A DNA stretch of 64,000 nt from Acidobacteriota bacterium (GTDB lineage: Bacteria; Acidobacteriota; Terriglobia; 20CM-2-55-15). Positions 46,450-55,932 of the stretch are shown here, one piece after another (the stretch's first letter is position 1; the number at the start of each line of letters is the position of its first letter). A program made the position numbers and the translations under genes. The DNA lies in NCBI GenBank assembly GCA_022821145.1, contig JAJEEE010000031.1, positions 1 through 64,000 of the forward strand, in the 5' to 3' direction. A model generated the notes under the pieces. It made no database searches and was not told the DNA's origin. It saw only the letters and a list, made by a program, of their open reading frames with translations.

Positions 46450-48060
46450 TCAGTTCTCCGGGCCGCCCTCCATCGCGAAGGCATACAGCGAGTCGCCGGC
46501 GCCGACCACGACGTACTGGACGCCGTCCAGGGCGTAGGTGATCGGCCCGTTCGTCATCGGCGTGTGCAGCCCGGCGTGCCAGAGGATCGCGCCGTCGCCC
46601 GCGTCCAGCGCCACCAGGTTGTTGCCGGTGTCGCCGGCGAACAGCAGGTTTCCCGCCGTCGACAACAGGCCCGATCGGGCGCGCCCGCGCCCGTCCCATC
46701 GGCGGCTCCACCGGATCTCGCCCGTCCGGTAGTCGATGGCCTGCAGCATCGGGATGCTGTAGCCGCCGCGGTCGTTCCCGCCCCAGCCGTTCGGGTTGTC
46801 GCCGTCGTCCCACAGGTAGTACACGCTGTAGGCGCGCGCCGCGTTGGCGTAGAACAACCCCGTGTCCGGGCTGAAGCTGGGCGGCGGCCAGTTCACCGCG
46901 CCGTACTGATCGGGCGACACCAGCGCTCCGTCGGTCTGCGGCTCCTTCTCGGGGTTGGGGATCGGCCGCCCGTCCTCGGCCAAGCCGAGCGACCAGTTGG
47001 TGCCGACGAAGTCCACCGACAACAAGTTCTCGCCGGTTTCGCGGTCCAGGACGAAGAACCACCCGTTCCGGCTGGCCTGGGCCACCAGCTTCCGGGGCTC
47101 GCCGTCGAACTCGCCGTCGAACAGGACCGGCGTCTGGACGGCGTCCCAGTCGTGCGTGTCGTGCGGCGACACCTGGAAGTACCAGGCCAGCTCGCCCGTG
47201 TCGGGATCCAGGGCCACGACCGACTCGGTGTACAGGTTGTCGCCCGCCCGGCCCTGTCCGGCGATGACCGGCTGCGGATTCCCGGTTCCCAGGTACAGCA
47301 GGTTCAGTTCCGGATCGTATGTGCTCGGCACCCAGGTCATGCCGCCCCCGTGCAGCATGGCCTCCAGGCTGGGCCACGTCGCGGCCTCCGGGTCGCCGGG
47401 GTCCGGGCGCGTGTACCAGCGCCACTCCATCTCGCCGGTCACCGGGTGGTAGGAGGACAGGTAGCCCGGAATGTCGAGGTCGTCGCCGCTGACGCCGACG
47501 ATGACGTGGTCCCCCACGATGACGGGCGCCACCGAGGCATAGTAGAACTGCTGCAGGTCGCAGATCTCCGTGCGCCACATCTCCCGGCCGTCGGCCAGGT
47601 CCAGCGCGACGAGGTGGCAATCGGGCGTCTCGACGAACAGCGTGTCGTTCCAGACGCCGGCGCCGCGGTTGCCGATGCGCCAGCCGCCTTCCGACTCCCA
47701 GGTCGTGTGCCAGAGCGGCCGTCCGTTCCGGGCGTCGATGGCCCACACGTGGTCGGGAATCGTGACGTAGAGGATGCCGTTGATCACCAGCGGCGTGCCC
47801 TTGATGACGGCCGCGGCGGACCCGCCGCCGCCCTGCGGGCCGGCCCCCGGGTTCAGGCGGCGCACCCAGGCCAGGTTCAGGGCGCCGACGTTGCCGTCGT
47901 GGATGTGCGTCAGCGGGCTGTACCGCCGTCCCGAGTAGTCGCCGTTGTACGTCGGCCAGTTCTCGGTCGGCGGCTCCAGCAACATCGCCGGGTCGAGGCC
48001 CTGCGCGGCCGCGGCGCCGGCCAGAAGCTCCAGGCACAGGACGAGTCCGAGGGCTCTCAT
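46450..48060 (-). CDS. PQQ-dependent dehydrogenase-like beta-propeller protein
   Basis: NWPTYNGDYSGRRYSPLTHIHDGNVGALNLAWVRRL; HDWDAVQTPVL; GTGNPQPV. Confidence 0.92.
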   Translation of the reverse strand: MRALGLVLCLELLAGAAAAQGLDPAMLLEPPTENWPTYNGDYSGRRYSPLTHIHDGNVGALNLAWVRRLNPGAGPQGGGGSAAAVIKGTPLVINGILYVTIPDHVWAIDARNGRPLWHTTWESEGGWRIGNRGAGVWNDTLFVETPDCHLVALDLADGREMWRTEICDLQQFYYASVAPVIVGDHVIVGVSGDDLDIPGYLSSYHPVTGEMEWRWYTRPDPGDPEAATWPSLEAMLHGGGMTWVPSTYDPELNLLYLGTGNPQPVIAGQGRAGDNLYTESVVALDPDTGELAWYFQVSPHDTHDWDAVQTPVLFDGEFDGEPRKLVAQASRNGWFFVLDRETGENLLSVDFVGTNWSLGLAEDGRPIPNPEKEPQTDGALVSPDQYGAVNWPPPSFSPDTGLFYANAARAYSVYYLWDDGDNPNGWGGNDRGGYSIPMLQAIDYRTGEIRWSRRWDGRGRARSGLLSTAGNLLFAGDTGNNLVALDAGDGAILWHAGLHTPMTNGPITYALDGVQYVVVGAGDSLYAFAMEGGPEN

Positions 48061-48842
48061 TTCAGTGTCTCCAGGTAGGTGACCACGTCGTGGAGGGCGT
48101 CGTCGGTGATGCGGTCGAGCAGGTCCCAGTGCGCCTGGTAGGGATCTTCCGTGTCGACGACCGTTTCCGGCGTGCGCCGGAACGAGCGATAGGCGCCGTC
48201 GGCGTCCGTGAGGGACACGACGAAGTCGTCCAGGAACTCGAGTGTGCCGCTGACGGCGGCGCCGCCGGATGGCGTGACCGTGACCAGCGTCGGCGTTTCC
48301 GGCCGCCCGCCGCCTCGCGGGAAGAGGAAACGCTGCTGGAGATCGGAGGGCCGATACCGGCCGCCGATACCGGCCAGGTCGCCGATGGCGGAGTGGCAGG
48401 CGTTGCAGCCGCCCTCGCCGTTGAACCAGGCCCGCCCGGCGTCCGCGTTGCCGGTCAGGACGTCGGGCGGTTCCATCGGGTTACGGTTGCGCGCCGTGGT
48501 TTCGATCTGCAGCTTGAGGAAATGGGAGACGTCGACCCGTTCCGCCTCGGCGAGGTTGGCCGCGTGCACGTTCGTCGCCGCCATCGCGGGGCCGATCTCG
48601 CTGCCCTCGAAGTCGCGGAGCACGGCGACGGACCGGATCAGGCTGGGGCCGTTCTCCGTACCCTTCACGTCGAGGCCGTGACAGTTGATGCAGCGCGCGA
48701 CGTAGACGTTGCGGCCCCGGGCCGCCGCGTCCGGGTCCGGACGCTGCCGGTCGTTGGGTCCGGCCTGGCCCCGGCCGGATGCCGCGGCCGCCAGTGTCAG
48801 AAGCAGGATTCCCGCAGCGTGTCGGCGCATGGTGCCTCCCAT
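48057..48842 (-). CDS. Diheme c-type cytochrome
   Basis: Two CXXCH motifs (CINCHG, CNACHS); signal; ATGA overlap with the PQQ gene. Confidence 0.92.
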   Translation of the reverse strand: MGGTMRRHAAGILLLTLAAAASGRGQAGPNDRQRPDPDAAARGRNVYVARCINCHGLDVKGTENGPSLIRSVAVLRDFEGSEIGPAMAATNVHAANLAEAERVDVSHFLKLQIETTARNRNPMEPPDVLTGNADAGRAWFNGEGGCNACHSAIGDLAGIGGRYRPSDLQQRFLFPRGGGRPETPTLVTVTPSGGAAVSGTLEFLDDFVVSLTDADGAYRSFRRTPETVVDTEDPYQAHWDLLDRITDDALHDVVTYLETLK

Positions 48843-48961
48843 CGGCCGGGCGCCGCCCGGCCGCCATGGACGTTAGCAACGGCCCCGTTCCGGGTCAAGA
48901 GAACGCGCTTGGCGCGATCGAAACCTTGACTTCGCCGCGGCTCGACGCCAATTTAGAACGG

Positions 48962-50050
48962 ATGCGGCATCCGGCCACTTGGGCGGCGTCCCTCGCGTTG
49001 GCGCTGTCGTCGACGTCCGTTGCGCAAGTCGGGGGCGTGGACGAAGAGGCGCCCGAGCCGATCCAGCCGCAGATCCGCCTGACCGGGCGCGTGATTGCGG
49101 ATGCGACGCTCCAGCCCGACGAGATCATCGAGGTGCGCCTGGAGGGCAGCGGCGGCGACCGCATCGGTTTCGCCTACACCGAGACCTCCGGCGCGTTCCA
49201 GTTCCGGCCGGTGGTCCTGGAGCCCGGCCGGTTCTACTACGTCGTCGTCGAGTACGAGGGACACCGGCCGTTTCGCGAACGGCTGGACCACATGACCGAT
49301 ATCCGCAGCGGCGCGCCCCTGATCGTCTTCCTGGAAGGCGTCGAGAGCCCGGCGCCGGCTCCGGGCCCCTCGGACGACGTCGTGGACGTCCGCCAGTTGG
49401 AGGCGGCGATCCCGGCCGAGGCCCGGGCCGAATACGACCGGGCGATGGAAGAGATCGGACAGGGACTCTACCTGAGCGCGATCCCGCGCCTGGAGCGCGC
49501 CGTGGAACTGGCGCCGGACTTCTACGAGGCGCTGAACAGCCTGGGCGGCCAGTACGTGCGGGTCCATCGCTACCGGGATGCGCAGGCCGCGCTGGAGAAG
49601 GCGCTGGAGTTGAGTCCCGCGTCCACGCCGCCGCTGGTGAACCTCGGCTTCCTGCACTACCAGGAGGGCCAGGCGCTGACCGAGGACGGGGACGCCGACG
49701 GGGCGCGCGCACGCTTCGACCGGGCCGTCGACGCGCTGGACAGGGCCGCGCGCAACGATCCGACCGACGCCACCGCCCACCACTATCTGGGCGCGGCCCT
49801 TTACGCGCGCGGCGATGCGGACCGCGCCGAAGCCGTGCTCGACCTGGCGCTGGAGCTGGACCCCGCGGACGACGAGGCGCGGCTGGTCCTCATCAACCTG
49901 TATGCCCGACAGGAGCGTTTCGACGAGGCGCTCGAGGAGGCGGGCAGGTACCTGGAGCGGCGTCCGGACTCGCCCATGCGGTTGCCGCTGGAGCGGCTCG
50001 TGGAGCAGATCCGGGGCCGAATCGATCGACGTGACCGGCGGGACGACTGA
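48962..50050 (+). CDS. Exported beta-sandwich (carboxypeptidase-regulatory-like) plus TPR protein
   Basis: MRHPATWAASLALALSSTSVAQVGG signal; IRLTGRVIADATLQPDEIIEVRLEG; LERAVELAPDFYEALNSLGGQYV matches 15917..16984. Confidence 0.82.
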   Translation: MRHPATWAASLALALSSTSVAQVGGVDEEAPEPIQPQIRLTGRVIADATLQPDEIIEVRLEGSGGDRIGFAYTETSGAFQFRPVVLEPGRFYYVVVEYEGHRPFRERLDHMTDIRSGAPLIVFLEGVESPAPAPGPSDDVVDVRQLEAAIPAEARAEYDRAMEEIGQGLYLSAIPRLERAVELAPDFYEALNSLGGQYVRVHRYRDAQAALEKALELSPASTPPLVNLGFLHYQEGQALTEDGDADGARARFDRAVDALDRAARNDPTDATAHHYLGAALYARGDADRAEAVLDLALELDPADDEARLVLINLYARQERFDEALEEAGRYLERRPDSPMRLPLERLVEQIRGRIDRRDRRDD

Positions 50051-50084
50051 CGCCGGGGATCCCATTCGAAAGGCAGGCAACGCC

Positions 50085-51758
50085 ATGATTCGACACGCCC
50101 TGTTCTGGGTTCTGGCCGCCGGGACCGCAGGCACCGTCCACGCCCAGGTGACGTTCGAACGTCTTCTGAACGCCGGCGAGGAACCCGAGAACTGGTTGAC
50201 CTATTCGGGCAACTACGACGGCCAGCGGTACAGCCCGTTGGCTCAGGTCGACCGCGACAACGTCCAGGACCTGGAAGTCCAGTGGGTGTACCAGGCCCGT
50301 TCGCTGGAGAAGTACGAGACGACGGCGCTGGTCGTCGACGGCGTCCTGTACACGATCCAGGCTCCGAACGACGTCATCGCGCTCGACGCCGCCACGGGCC
50401 GCCCGATCTGGACGCATCCCTACCAGAACGCGCCCGAGGGCGGCAACTGCTGCGGCCGGGTGAACCGCGGACTGGCGATTTCGGGGAACACGCTGCTGAT
50501 GGGGACGCTGGACGCGCACCTGGTGGCCATCGACGCCCAGACCGGCGACCGGCTCTGGCGGACGGAAGTGGCGCCGGCGTCGGAGCGCTACGCGATCACG
50601 CACGCGCCGCTCGTCATCAAGAACATGGCCCTGGTGGGGACGGCCGGCGGCGACCGCGGCATTCGCGGACTGCTGGCGGCCTACGACATCGACACCGGCG
50701 AGGAGGTGTGGCGCTTCCACACGATCCCCGCTCCCGGGGAGCCCGGGAACGAGACCTGGATCGGAACCGATCCCGACTCGGGCCGGGCCGCCTGGGAGGT
50801 CGGGGGGGCTGCCATCTGGAACACGGGCGCGTACGATCCGGAGACCAACCTGACGTTCTGGGGTACGGGCAACCCGTGGCCGGACTGGGACGGCCGCGAC
50901 CGACTCGGCGACAACCTGTACAGCGACAGCGTCGTGGCCGTCGACGCCGACACCGGCGAGCTGCGGTGGTACTACCAGTTCACGCCGCACGACGAGATGG
51001 ACTACGACGCGACGCAGGTGCCGGTGCTGGCCGACGTCGAGTGGGAAGGCGAGCTCCGACGGGTGATGTTGTGGGCCAACCGGAACGGGCTGATGTACAT
51101 GCTCGACCGGGTGACGGGCGAGTTCCTCTACGGCCAGCCGTTCGTGCAGGTGAACTGGACCACGGGCTTCGACTCCGACGGCCGTCCCATACTGAACCCC
51201 GACGCGATCCCGCGGCCCGACGAGCCGGTCCTGGTCATGCCGACCGTCCTGGGGGCGACCAACTGGTATCCGCCGTCCTACAGTCCCGTCACCGGCCTGT
51301 TCTACGTGCCCGCGTGGGAGAACACCGGGACGATGGCCACGCAGGGCGTGTTCCCGCGCGCGACGGACCCCACGCCGATGGGGAACATCAACATCTCGCC
51401 GAACATGCGCGCGCCGCTGAGCGCGGGCGAGCCGTTCGAGGAGTTGCTCGATCCCGCCGACGGGCAGGACTACTACGGCGCCGTGCGGGCCTTCGATCCG
51501 GCCACCGGGGACCTGGTCTGGCAGCACGCGATGAACGACATCACCTGGGCCGGTGTCCTCTCCACCGCGTCGAACCTGGTCTTCAGCGGCGGCCGCGAAG
51601 GCTACTTCTACGCCCTGGACGCGGAGACCGGCGAGCTGCTGTGGCGCATCTCGCTGGGCGGGCAGGTCAACAGCGGCCCGATGACCTACATGGTCGACGG
51701 GCGCCAGTACGTGGCCGTGGCCGCCGGCACCGGACTGTTCGCGTTCGCGCTGGAATAG
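50085..51758 (+). CDS. PQQ-dependent alcohol dehydrogenase
   Basis: MIRHALFWVLAAGTAGTVHA signal; NWLTYSGNYDGQRYSPLAQVDRDNVQDLEVQW; NCCGRVNRG; MDYDATQVPVL; GTGNPWPDW. Confidence 0.94.
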   Translation: MIRHALFWVLAAGTAGTVHAQVTFERLLNAGEEPENWLTYSGNYDGQRYSPLAQVDRDNVQDLEVQWVYQARSLEKYETTALVVDGVLYTIQAPNDVIALDAATGRPIWTHPYQNAPEGGNCCGRVNRGLAISGNTLLMGTLDAHLVAIDAQTGDRLWRTEVAPASERYAITHAPLVIKNMALVGTAGGDRGIRGLLAAYDIDTGEEVWRFHTIPAPGEPGNETWIGTDPDSGRAAWEVGGAAIWNTGAYDPETNLTFWGTGNPWPDWDGRDRLGDNLYSDSVVAVDADTGELRWYYQFTPHDEMDYDATQVPVLADVEWEGELRRVMLWANRNGLMYMLDRVTGEFLYGQPFVQVNWTTGFDSDGRPILNPDAIPRPDEPVLVMPTVLGATNWYPPSYSPVTGLFYVPAWENTGTMATQGVFPRATDPTPMGNINISPNMRAPLSAGEPFEELLDPADGQDYYGAVRAFDPATGDLVWQHAMNDITWAGVLSTASNLVFSGGREGYFYALDAETGELLWRISLGGQVNSGPMTYMVDGRQYVAVAAGTGLFAFALE

Positions 51759-51797
51759 CGCCGGCCGGAGCCAACGACAGGAGCAGGAGTCCGGACC

Positions 51798-52559
51798 ATG
51801 ACCACAACGGAACCCGCGATGTCCCGACCCGAGCCTGAAGCGCCCGCGCGGTGGGGCTTCTGGGGAACCAGCCTCCTGGGCCTCCTGATCGGCATCCTCT
51901 TCGTTGTCACCCAGAGCATCGCGTTCATGTTCGGCGTCGTCGTGCAAGGCGTGGGCCTGTCGGACGCGGACATGGTGGCGTCCTTCGAGGGGGCCGCCGA
52001 GAACGGCACGCTGGTGTCGGGGGCTACGCTTCTCACGATGTTGCTCGGTTGCGCGATGGTGGTTTGGGCGGTGAAGCTGAAACAGGGCGCCGTTCTAACG
52101 GACTATCTGGCCCTGGGACCCGTCCCGAGGGCGGTCGTCGTCAAGTGGCTGGGGCTCACCGCCGCCTTCGTCCTGGTGTCGGATCTGACGACGATGGCCA
52201 TCGGGCGGCCGGTCGTCCCCCCGTTCATGACCGAGCTCTACGCCTCGGCGCAGCCGGCGTGGCTGTTGTGGCTCGCGTTGATCGTGGGCGCGCCCGTGTT
52301 CGAGGAGACGTTCTTCCGGGGGTTCCTGCTGCCCGGCTTCGCCGCGAGCTTTCTGAAGCCGGCCGGCGCGGTTGTCGTGACGGCCATTCTGTGGGCCGCG
52401 CTCCACCTGCAGTACGACGCCTACGGCATCGTAACGGTGTTCGTGATGGGCCTGCTGTTCGGCGCCGCGCGCGTGAAGACCGGATCGTTGTGGGTCCCGC
52501 TGGCGCTCCACGCGATGGTGAACCTGATCGCGACGGTCCAGGCGGCCGTATCGGGCTGA
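51798..52559 (+). CDS. CPBP family intramembrane (glutamic-type) protease
   Basis: FEETFFRGFLLPG and WAALHLQYDAYGI motifs; multiple TM segments. Confidence 0.9.
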   Translation: MTTTEPAMSRPEPEAPARWGFWGTSLLGLLIGILFVVTQSIAFMFGVVVQGVGLSDADMVASFEGAAENGTLVSGATLLTMLLGCAMVVWAVKLKQGAVLTDYLALGPVPRAVVVKWLGLTAAFVLVSDLTTMAIGRPVVPPFMTELYASAQPAWLLWLALIVGAPVFEETFFRGFLLPGFAASFLKPAGAVVVTAILWAALHLQYDAYGIVTVFVMGLLFGAARVKTGSLWVPLALHAMVNLIATVQAAVSG

Positions 52560-52631
52560 GGCGACGCCCGGGCCCGGTAACGCGATGACGGTCTTGGCGT
52601 ACTCGGAAACCCTTCGCGGGGACAGGAGCCG

Positions 52632-53144
52632 ATGATGTGGGAACGAGTGAAGTATGTCCTGAGACCGGACGTCGAGAAAATGACTCCGGCAGGAACCGTC
52701 ACCTACGGGGTCTTCCGATACGTTTTCAACGTTGCCGCCGGATTGGGCATTCTCTTCGTGGCTACCGCGATTTTCGAACCGGGGACCTTCATCGAATACC
52801 TGGCCGGTGACGGTCGGATCGTTCTCTGGGTCGCGTCTATTGTGTCCGGGGTTGCCGCCTACGAATCGTACGCGCGGGCTCGCGAACAGCAGGCGACCGG
52901 GAGTGAGCCGCGAAAGCGCAAGTGGCGCGGTCGGAGCGTTGCCTATGCCGCCGTGATGTGCGGCGGCGGGTATTACGGCCTGACCCTGCTGATCGAGTAT
53001 GTGGGATTGTCCGCGGCCACGATTGGCGACAACGTCGTTCTGGCGCTGACCGGAGGTGTGGCGAGCACGGCGGTGTACGCCGTTTTGTGGCGGCTTTGGA
53101 GTTCCAGGGAAGACCGGGGTAACCACGAACCTAACGGAGTCTAG
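52632..53144 (+). CDS. Integral membrane protein of unknown function, C-terminus set by MITE-like element
   Basis: Four hydrophobic segments; TAG stop at 53142-53144 lies in the CTAG end of the palindromic element. Confidence 0.65.
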   Translation: MMWERVKYVLRPDVEKMTPAGTVTYGVFRYVFNVAAGLGILFVATAIFEPGTFIEYLAGDGRIVLWVASIVSGVAAYESYARAREQQATGSEPRKRKWRGRSVAYAAVMCGGGYYGLTLLIEYVGLSAATIGDNVVLALTGGVASTAVYAVLWRLWSSREDRGNHEPNGV

Positions 53145-53307
53145 GAGCCTGTGGTGAAACCCCGCGTCGCACCGAGACCGGTGAGGCATCCCGTCTGGCA
53201 AGGCGCGAGAAGGGAGCATATTCCCGATATGTGACCGACGAGCAACGCAGTCCAGACGGGATGCCACGCCGGTCGAATGCAGCAGGGGTTTCACCACAGG
53301 CTCCTAG
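53141..53307. mobile_element. 167-bp MITE-like palindromic element
   Basis: Perfect 23-bp terminal inverted repeats CTAGGAGCCTGTGGTGAAACCCC (53141-53163) / GGGGTTTCACCACAGGCTCCTAG (53285-53307); internal inverted repeat GACCGGTGAGGCATCCCGTCTGG / CCAGACGGGATGCCACGCCGGTC (21/23 pairing); no ORF. Confidence 0.85.
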
Positions 53308-53800
53308 ACGCGGGGACCTTCGTGCCGCGTGACCTGCCGCGGAGAGTTGGTCGGACCAATGACTCGCGGCGACGTCTCAACCCGCTGATCAAGCAAGCCT
53401 GGCTCGCATTCGACCGTCCGAAAGACATGTTCCCGGGTCACGTGGTGGAGACCGCGCTGATCCTGTTCTTCGGCGACTTCGACGCGTACATGGCGTCGGC
53501 GGTATGCGTGCTGACGGTCGGGAAAACCCGTTGTACGCAGACTTTCCGCAAGACGATCCGTTTCGGGGCTTTCCGCCGTTCACCGGGAGCGGAAACGACC
53601 GAAAGCCCCGTCGCTACATCGACGCGATGTCAGACTATGTCCGGGAAGCGCCCTACACGAGGTGGTTCGGCGACTTCGAGCACGTGCTCGAAGGCACGGG
53701 AGCGAACTGCCGTGATCGTGCGGAATCGACGGCGCTCTGGATCCATCTGGAGCTTTTCGACGTTCGACGCAACGGCTTCGGCATCTCAGTCCGACAGTAG
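53308..53800 (+). pseudogene. Possible frameshifted coding remnant
   Basis: Protein-like LIKQAWLAFDRPKDMFPGHVVETALILFFGDFDAYMASAVCVL in one frame continues as DPFRGFPPFTGSGNDRKPRRYIDAMSDYVREAPYTRWFGDFEHVLEGTGANCRDRAESTALWIHLELFD in another, near 53500-53520. Confidence 0.35.
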
Positions 53801-54156
53801 GCTCCAATCGAAGTTCGGGACACGAGGGAAAGGGAAATCCTGGTGGCTCCATCCCACGATGTTCAGGAGTCGCTTGTCGGACTCGCTGAACTCAACACGA
53901 GTGAAACTTCTGTTCGAGGGACACAATGTGGCCAACAGATAGAACGTCCTCGACAAGACGGTGAGCTCGGTCTTGGTCGTGGCGGCGCCAGGGACGCAGT
54001 GTGCGAGAAAGAATGGACGGTTCCATGTCGTCCTTGCCGATAAGTCGATAGTCGTTGTCAGGCATCTTCATTCAACGTGGGTCCAGGCGCAGGGTTGAAT
54101 CGTCCGGCTCATAGGGAACGTGATCCACGGCGGGTCGCGCTCGGTCTTCCGAACCG

Positions 54157-54552
54157 TCATCGCATCCAGTTCTCGATTCGCAAGCCCGGCACGCGGCCGA
54201 ATTCGCCGCTGTCGTTCGTTACGAGGGTGGCGTCCAGGCTCCGGGCATGCGCCGCGATCAACAGGTCGTTCGCGCCGATGGGTTGACCGCGCTTGGCAAG
54301 CGCATGGCGAATCTCGCCATAGTGTTTCCCGGCCGCATGGTCGAATGGCGCGATCTCCAGATCCAGGCGGAAGGCGTCGAGTTCCCGTGCGTTCTGTGCG
54401 ACCCTCCTCGAATGCGCGACGCCATAGCACAGCTCGGCGTACGTGATCGCCGAAATCCGAATACTGCCGGCGTTCGCCGTGAAGCGCTCCCGGAGTCCCG
54501 GGTCGCGTTCGTTGATGAGATAGATGCAGATGTTCGTGTCCAGCATGAACAT
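54157..54552 (-). CDS. vapC: Type II TA toxin, VapC-like PIN domain
   Basis: MFMLDTNICIYLINERDPGLRERF...AELCYGV...ANDLLIAAHARSLDATLVTNDSGEFGRVPGLRIENW. Confidence 0.92.
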   Translation of the reverse strand: MFMLDTNICIYLINERDPGLRERFTANAGSIRISAITYAELCYGVAHSRRVAQNARELDAFRLDLEIAPFDHAAGKHYGEIRHALAKRGQPIGANDLLIAAHARSLDATLVTNDSGEFGRVPGLRIENWMR

Positions 54553-54794
54553 CAGCGAATCTCGCCCCGATCCTCGAGTGGCGGCTCAAGCCGCTCGGGC
54601 AGGGATCCGCGCGTCGACGAGTCGAAGTACGCGCGCCAGTTCTTTCCGCGCGGGCGCAGGGTCAGGCAATCGCCCTCCTTGATCACTTCGACTTCGGACG
54701 TGTCGAACCGGCACGGCGCCGGCAGACGCACTGCCTGACTGCGGCCGCTCCAAAACACCTTCGCGATCCCCCGGTACTCCACGGTCTGGCTCAC
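54552..54794 (-). CDS. vapB: Type II TA antitoxin, AbrB/VapB-like
   Basis: AKVFWSGRSQAVRLPAPCRFDTSEVEVIKEGDCLTLRPRG; GTG start; TGATG overlap with toxin. Confidence 0.9.
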   Translation of the reverse strand: MSQTVEYRGIAKVFWSGRSQAVRLPAPCRFDTSEVEVIKEGDCLTLRPRGKNWRAYFDSSTRGSLPERLEPPLEDRGEIR

Positions 54795-55113
54795 GACGAC
54801 CTCCCCAGCATGGAATATCTCACGATATATACCATCAGAGCGCCGGTTCCGGCAAGCCGTTGGGCCGCCGAACCCACAGCCCCGACCCGCGCGGCGGCGA
54901 TGGTGCAGGCCGAGACGGCCTGGAGCTGGATGGACGGGGAGAACGTGGACACGGCGGTCATCTCGGCGGGCGCGGACGTGAGCGGTGTCGAGGTCGTGTC
55001 GCGTCCCGGAAGTTCGAAACAGGTCGAACCGTCCACGACATGCCGGATGGCGCTCTCTGTAGTGTCAGGGAGCACGGCAAGCGCCTCGATCGAAACGTTG
55101 CGCGCGGCGTCCA

Positions 55114-55842
55114 TCAGCACCGGATCGTCTTGCGTTTCCGGCCTATTCTTCCCATCCCTTCGATCTTGTCGATATACGCGGTGGCCAGCGGAACCTTGCA
55201 CGCCGTGTCGCCTATGTCGACCGATACGACGCCGATCCGGGCGGCCGCCGCCCGCGCCCGCTTCGTCAGGGGCTCGACGTAAGCCCCGACCGAGATCACG
55301 AAACCGTTCATCGTGTACCGCACGCGGTTCTCGGCCCGGTCGATCTCCCGGACCACCGTATCCAGAAGATCCTCGATCTCCTTCAGGTCCAGATCCGCAT
55401 CCGGCGCCGTCGCGACGATGCCGGAGTAGGTGCACCAGCCGGCCGCTGCGACGTGTTCCCGCCGCGACCGGATCCACTTCAGCGCGATCTCGCGCGCGTG
55501 CGGGTTCTCGACCGCCACCCAGGCCACGGTGTTCTCCGCAATCATGGACATGCCCTCGGCCCTCTTCGCCCATCCATCGAGTTGCTTCCGGGTCATGCGG
55601 GAACCGTCCGCCACCATACCGGCCAGGTACATCGCGTCCAGGTTCCCGGTGTCGTAAATCGCGCACGCGAGATCGTGTTCGCCCTTGATGGTCTTGGCGA
55701 CTTTCTTGAGATCGGCCACGCTCACGCCGAAGCTGCGGTCGGCGGCCATCCCGTGCCGCTCATACATCCTGCGCGTCCGTTCGCGGCCCATGGATTCGAG
55801 CCGGAGCATGATCGATTCGACGGTCGGCATCGGATGGCGCAT
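55114..55842 (-). CDS. DNA alkylation repair (AlkD-like HEAT repeat) protein
   Basis: GVSVADLKKVAKTIKGEHDLACAIYDTGNLDAMYLAGMVADGSRMTRKQLDGWAK...IALKWIRSRREHVAAAGWCTYSGIV. Confidence 0.85.
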   Translation of the reverse strand: MRHPMPTVESIMLRLESMGRERTRRMYERHGMAADRSFGVSVADLKKVAKTIKGEHDLACAIYDTGNLDAMYLAGMVADGSRMTRKQLDGWAKRAEGMSMIAENTVAWVAVENPHAREIALKWIRSRREHVAAAGWCTYSGIVATAPDADLDLKEIEDLLDTVVREIDRAENRVRYTMNGFVISVGAYVEPLTKRARAAAARIGVVSVDIGDTACKVPLATAYIDKIEGMGRIGRKRKTIRC

Positions 55843-55932
55843 CGGAATGTTGCGAAGAGAAGATGGGCGTGCTTCGTTGGGCCTTCAGACGTAGAGCAGC
55901 GATTCCATACGCGTCCGCCCCGCCGCGCGTGG

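Noticed and set aside
44561-48037. 1158-aa minus-strand ORF and the 990-aa plus ORF 45106..48078
   Set aside because: Alternative-frame shadows of the two PQQ dehydrogenase genes; no recognisable motifs.
54791-55666. 291-aa minus ORF and 292-aa plus ORF 54810..55688
   Set aside because: Out-of-frame with, or antisense to, the AlkD-like gene; low-complexity R/P/S composition.
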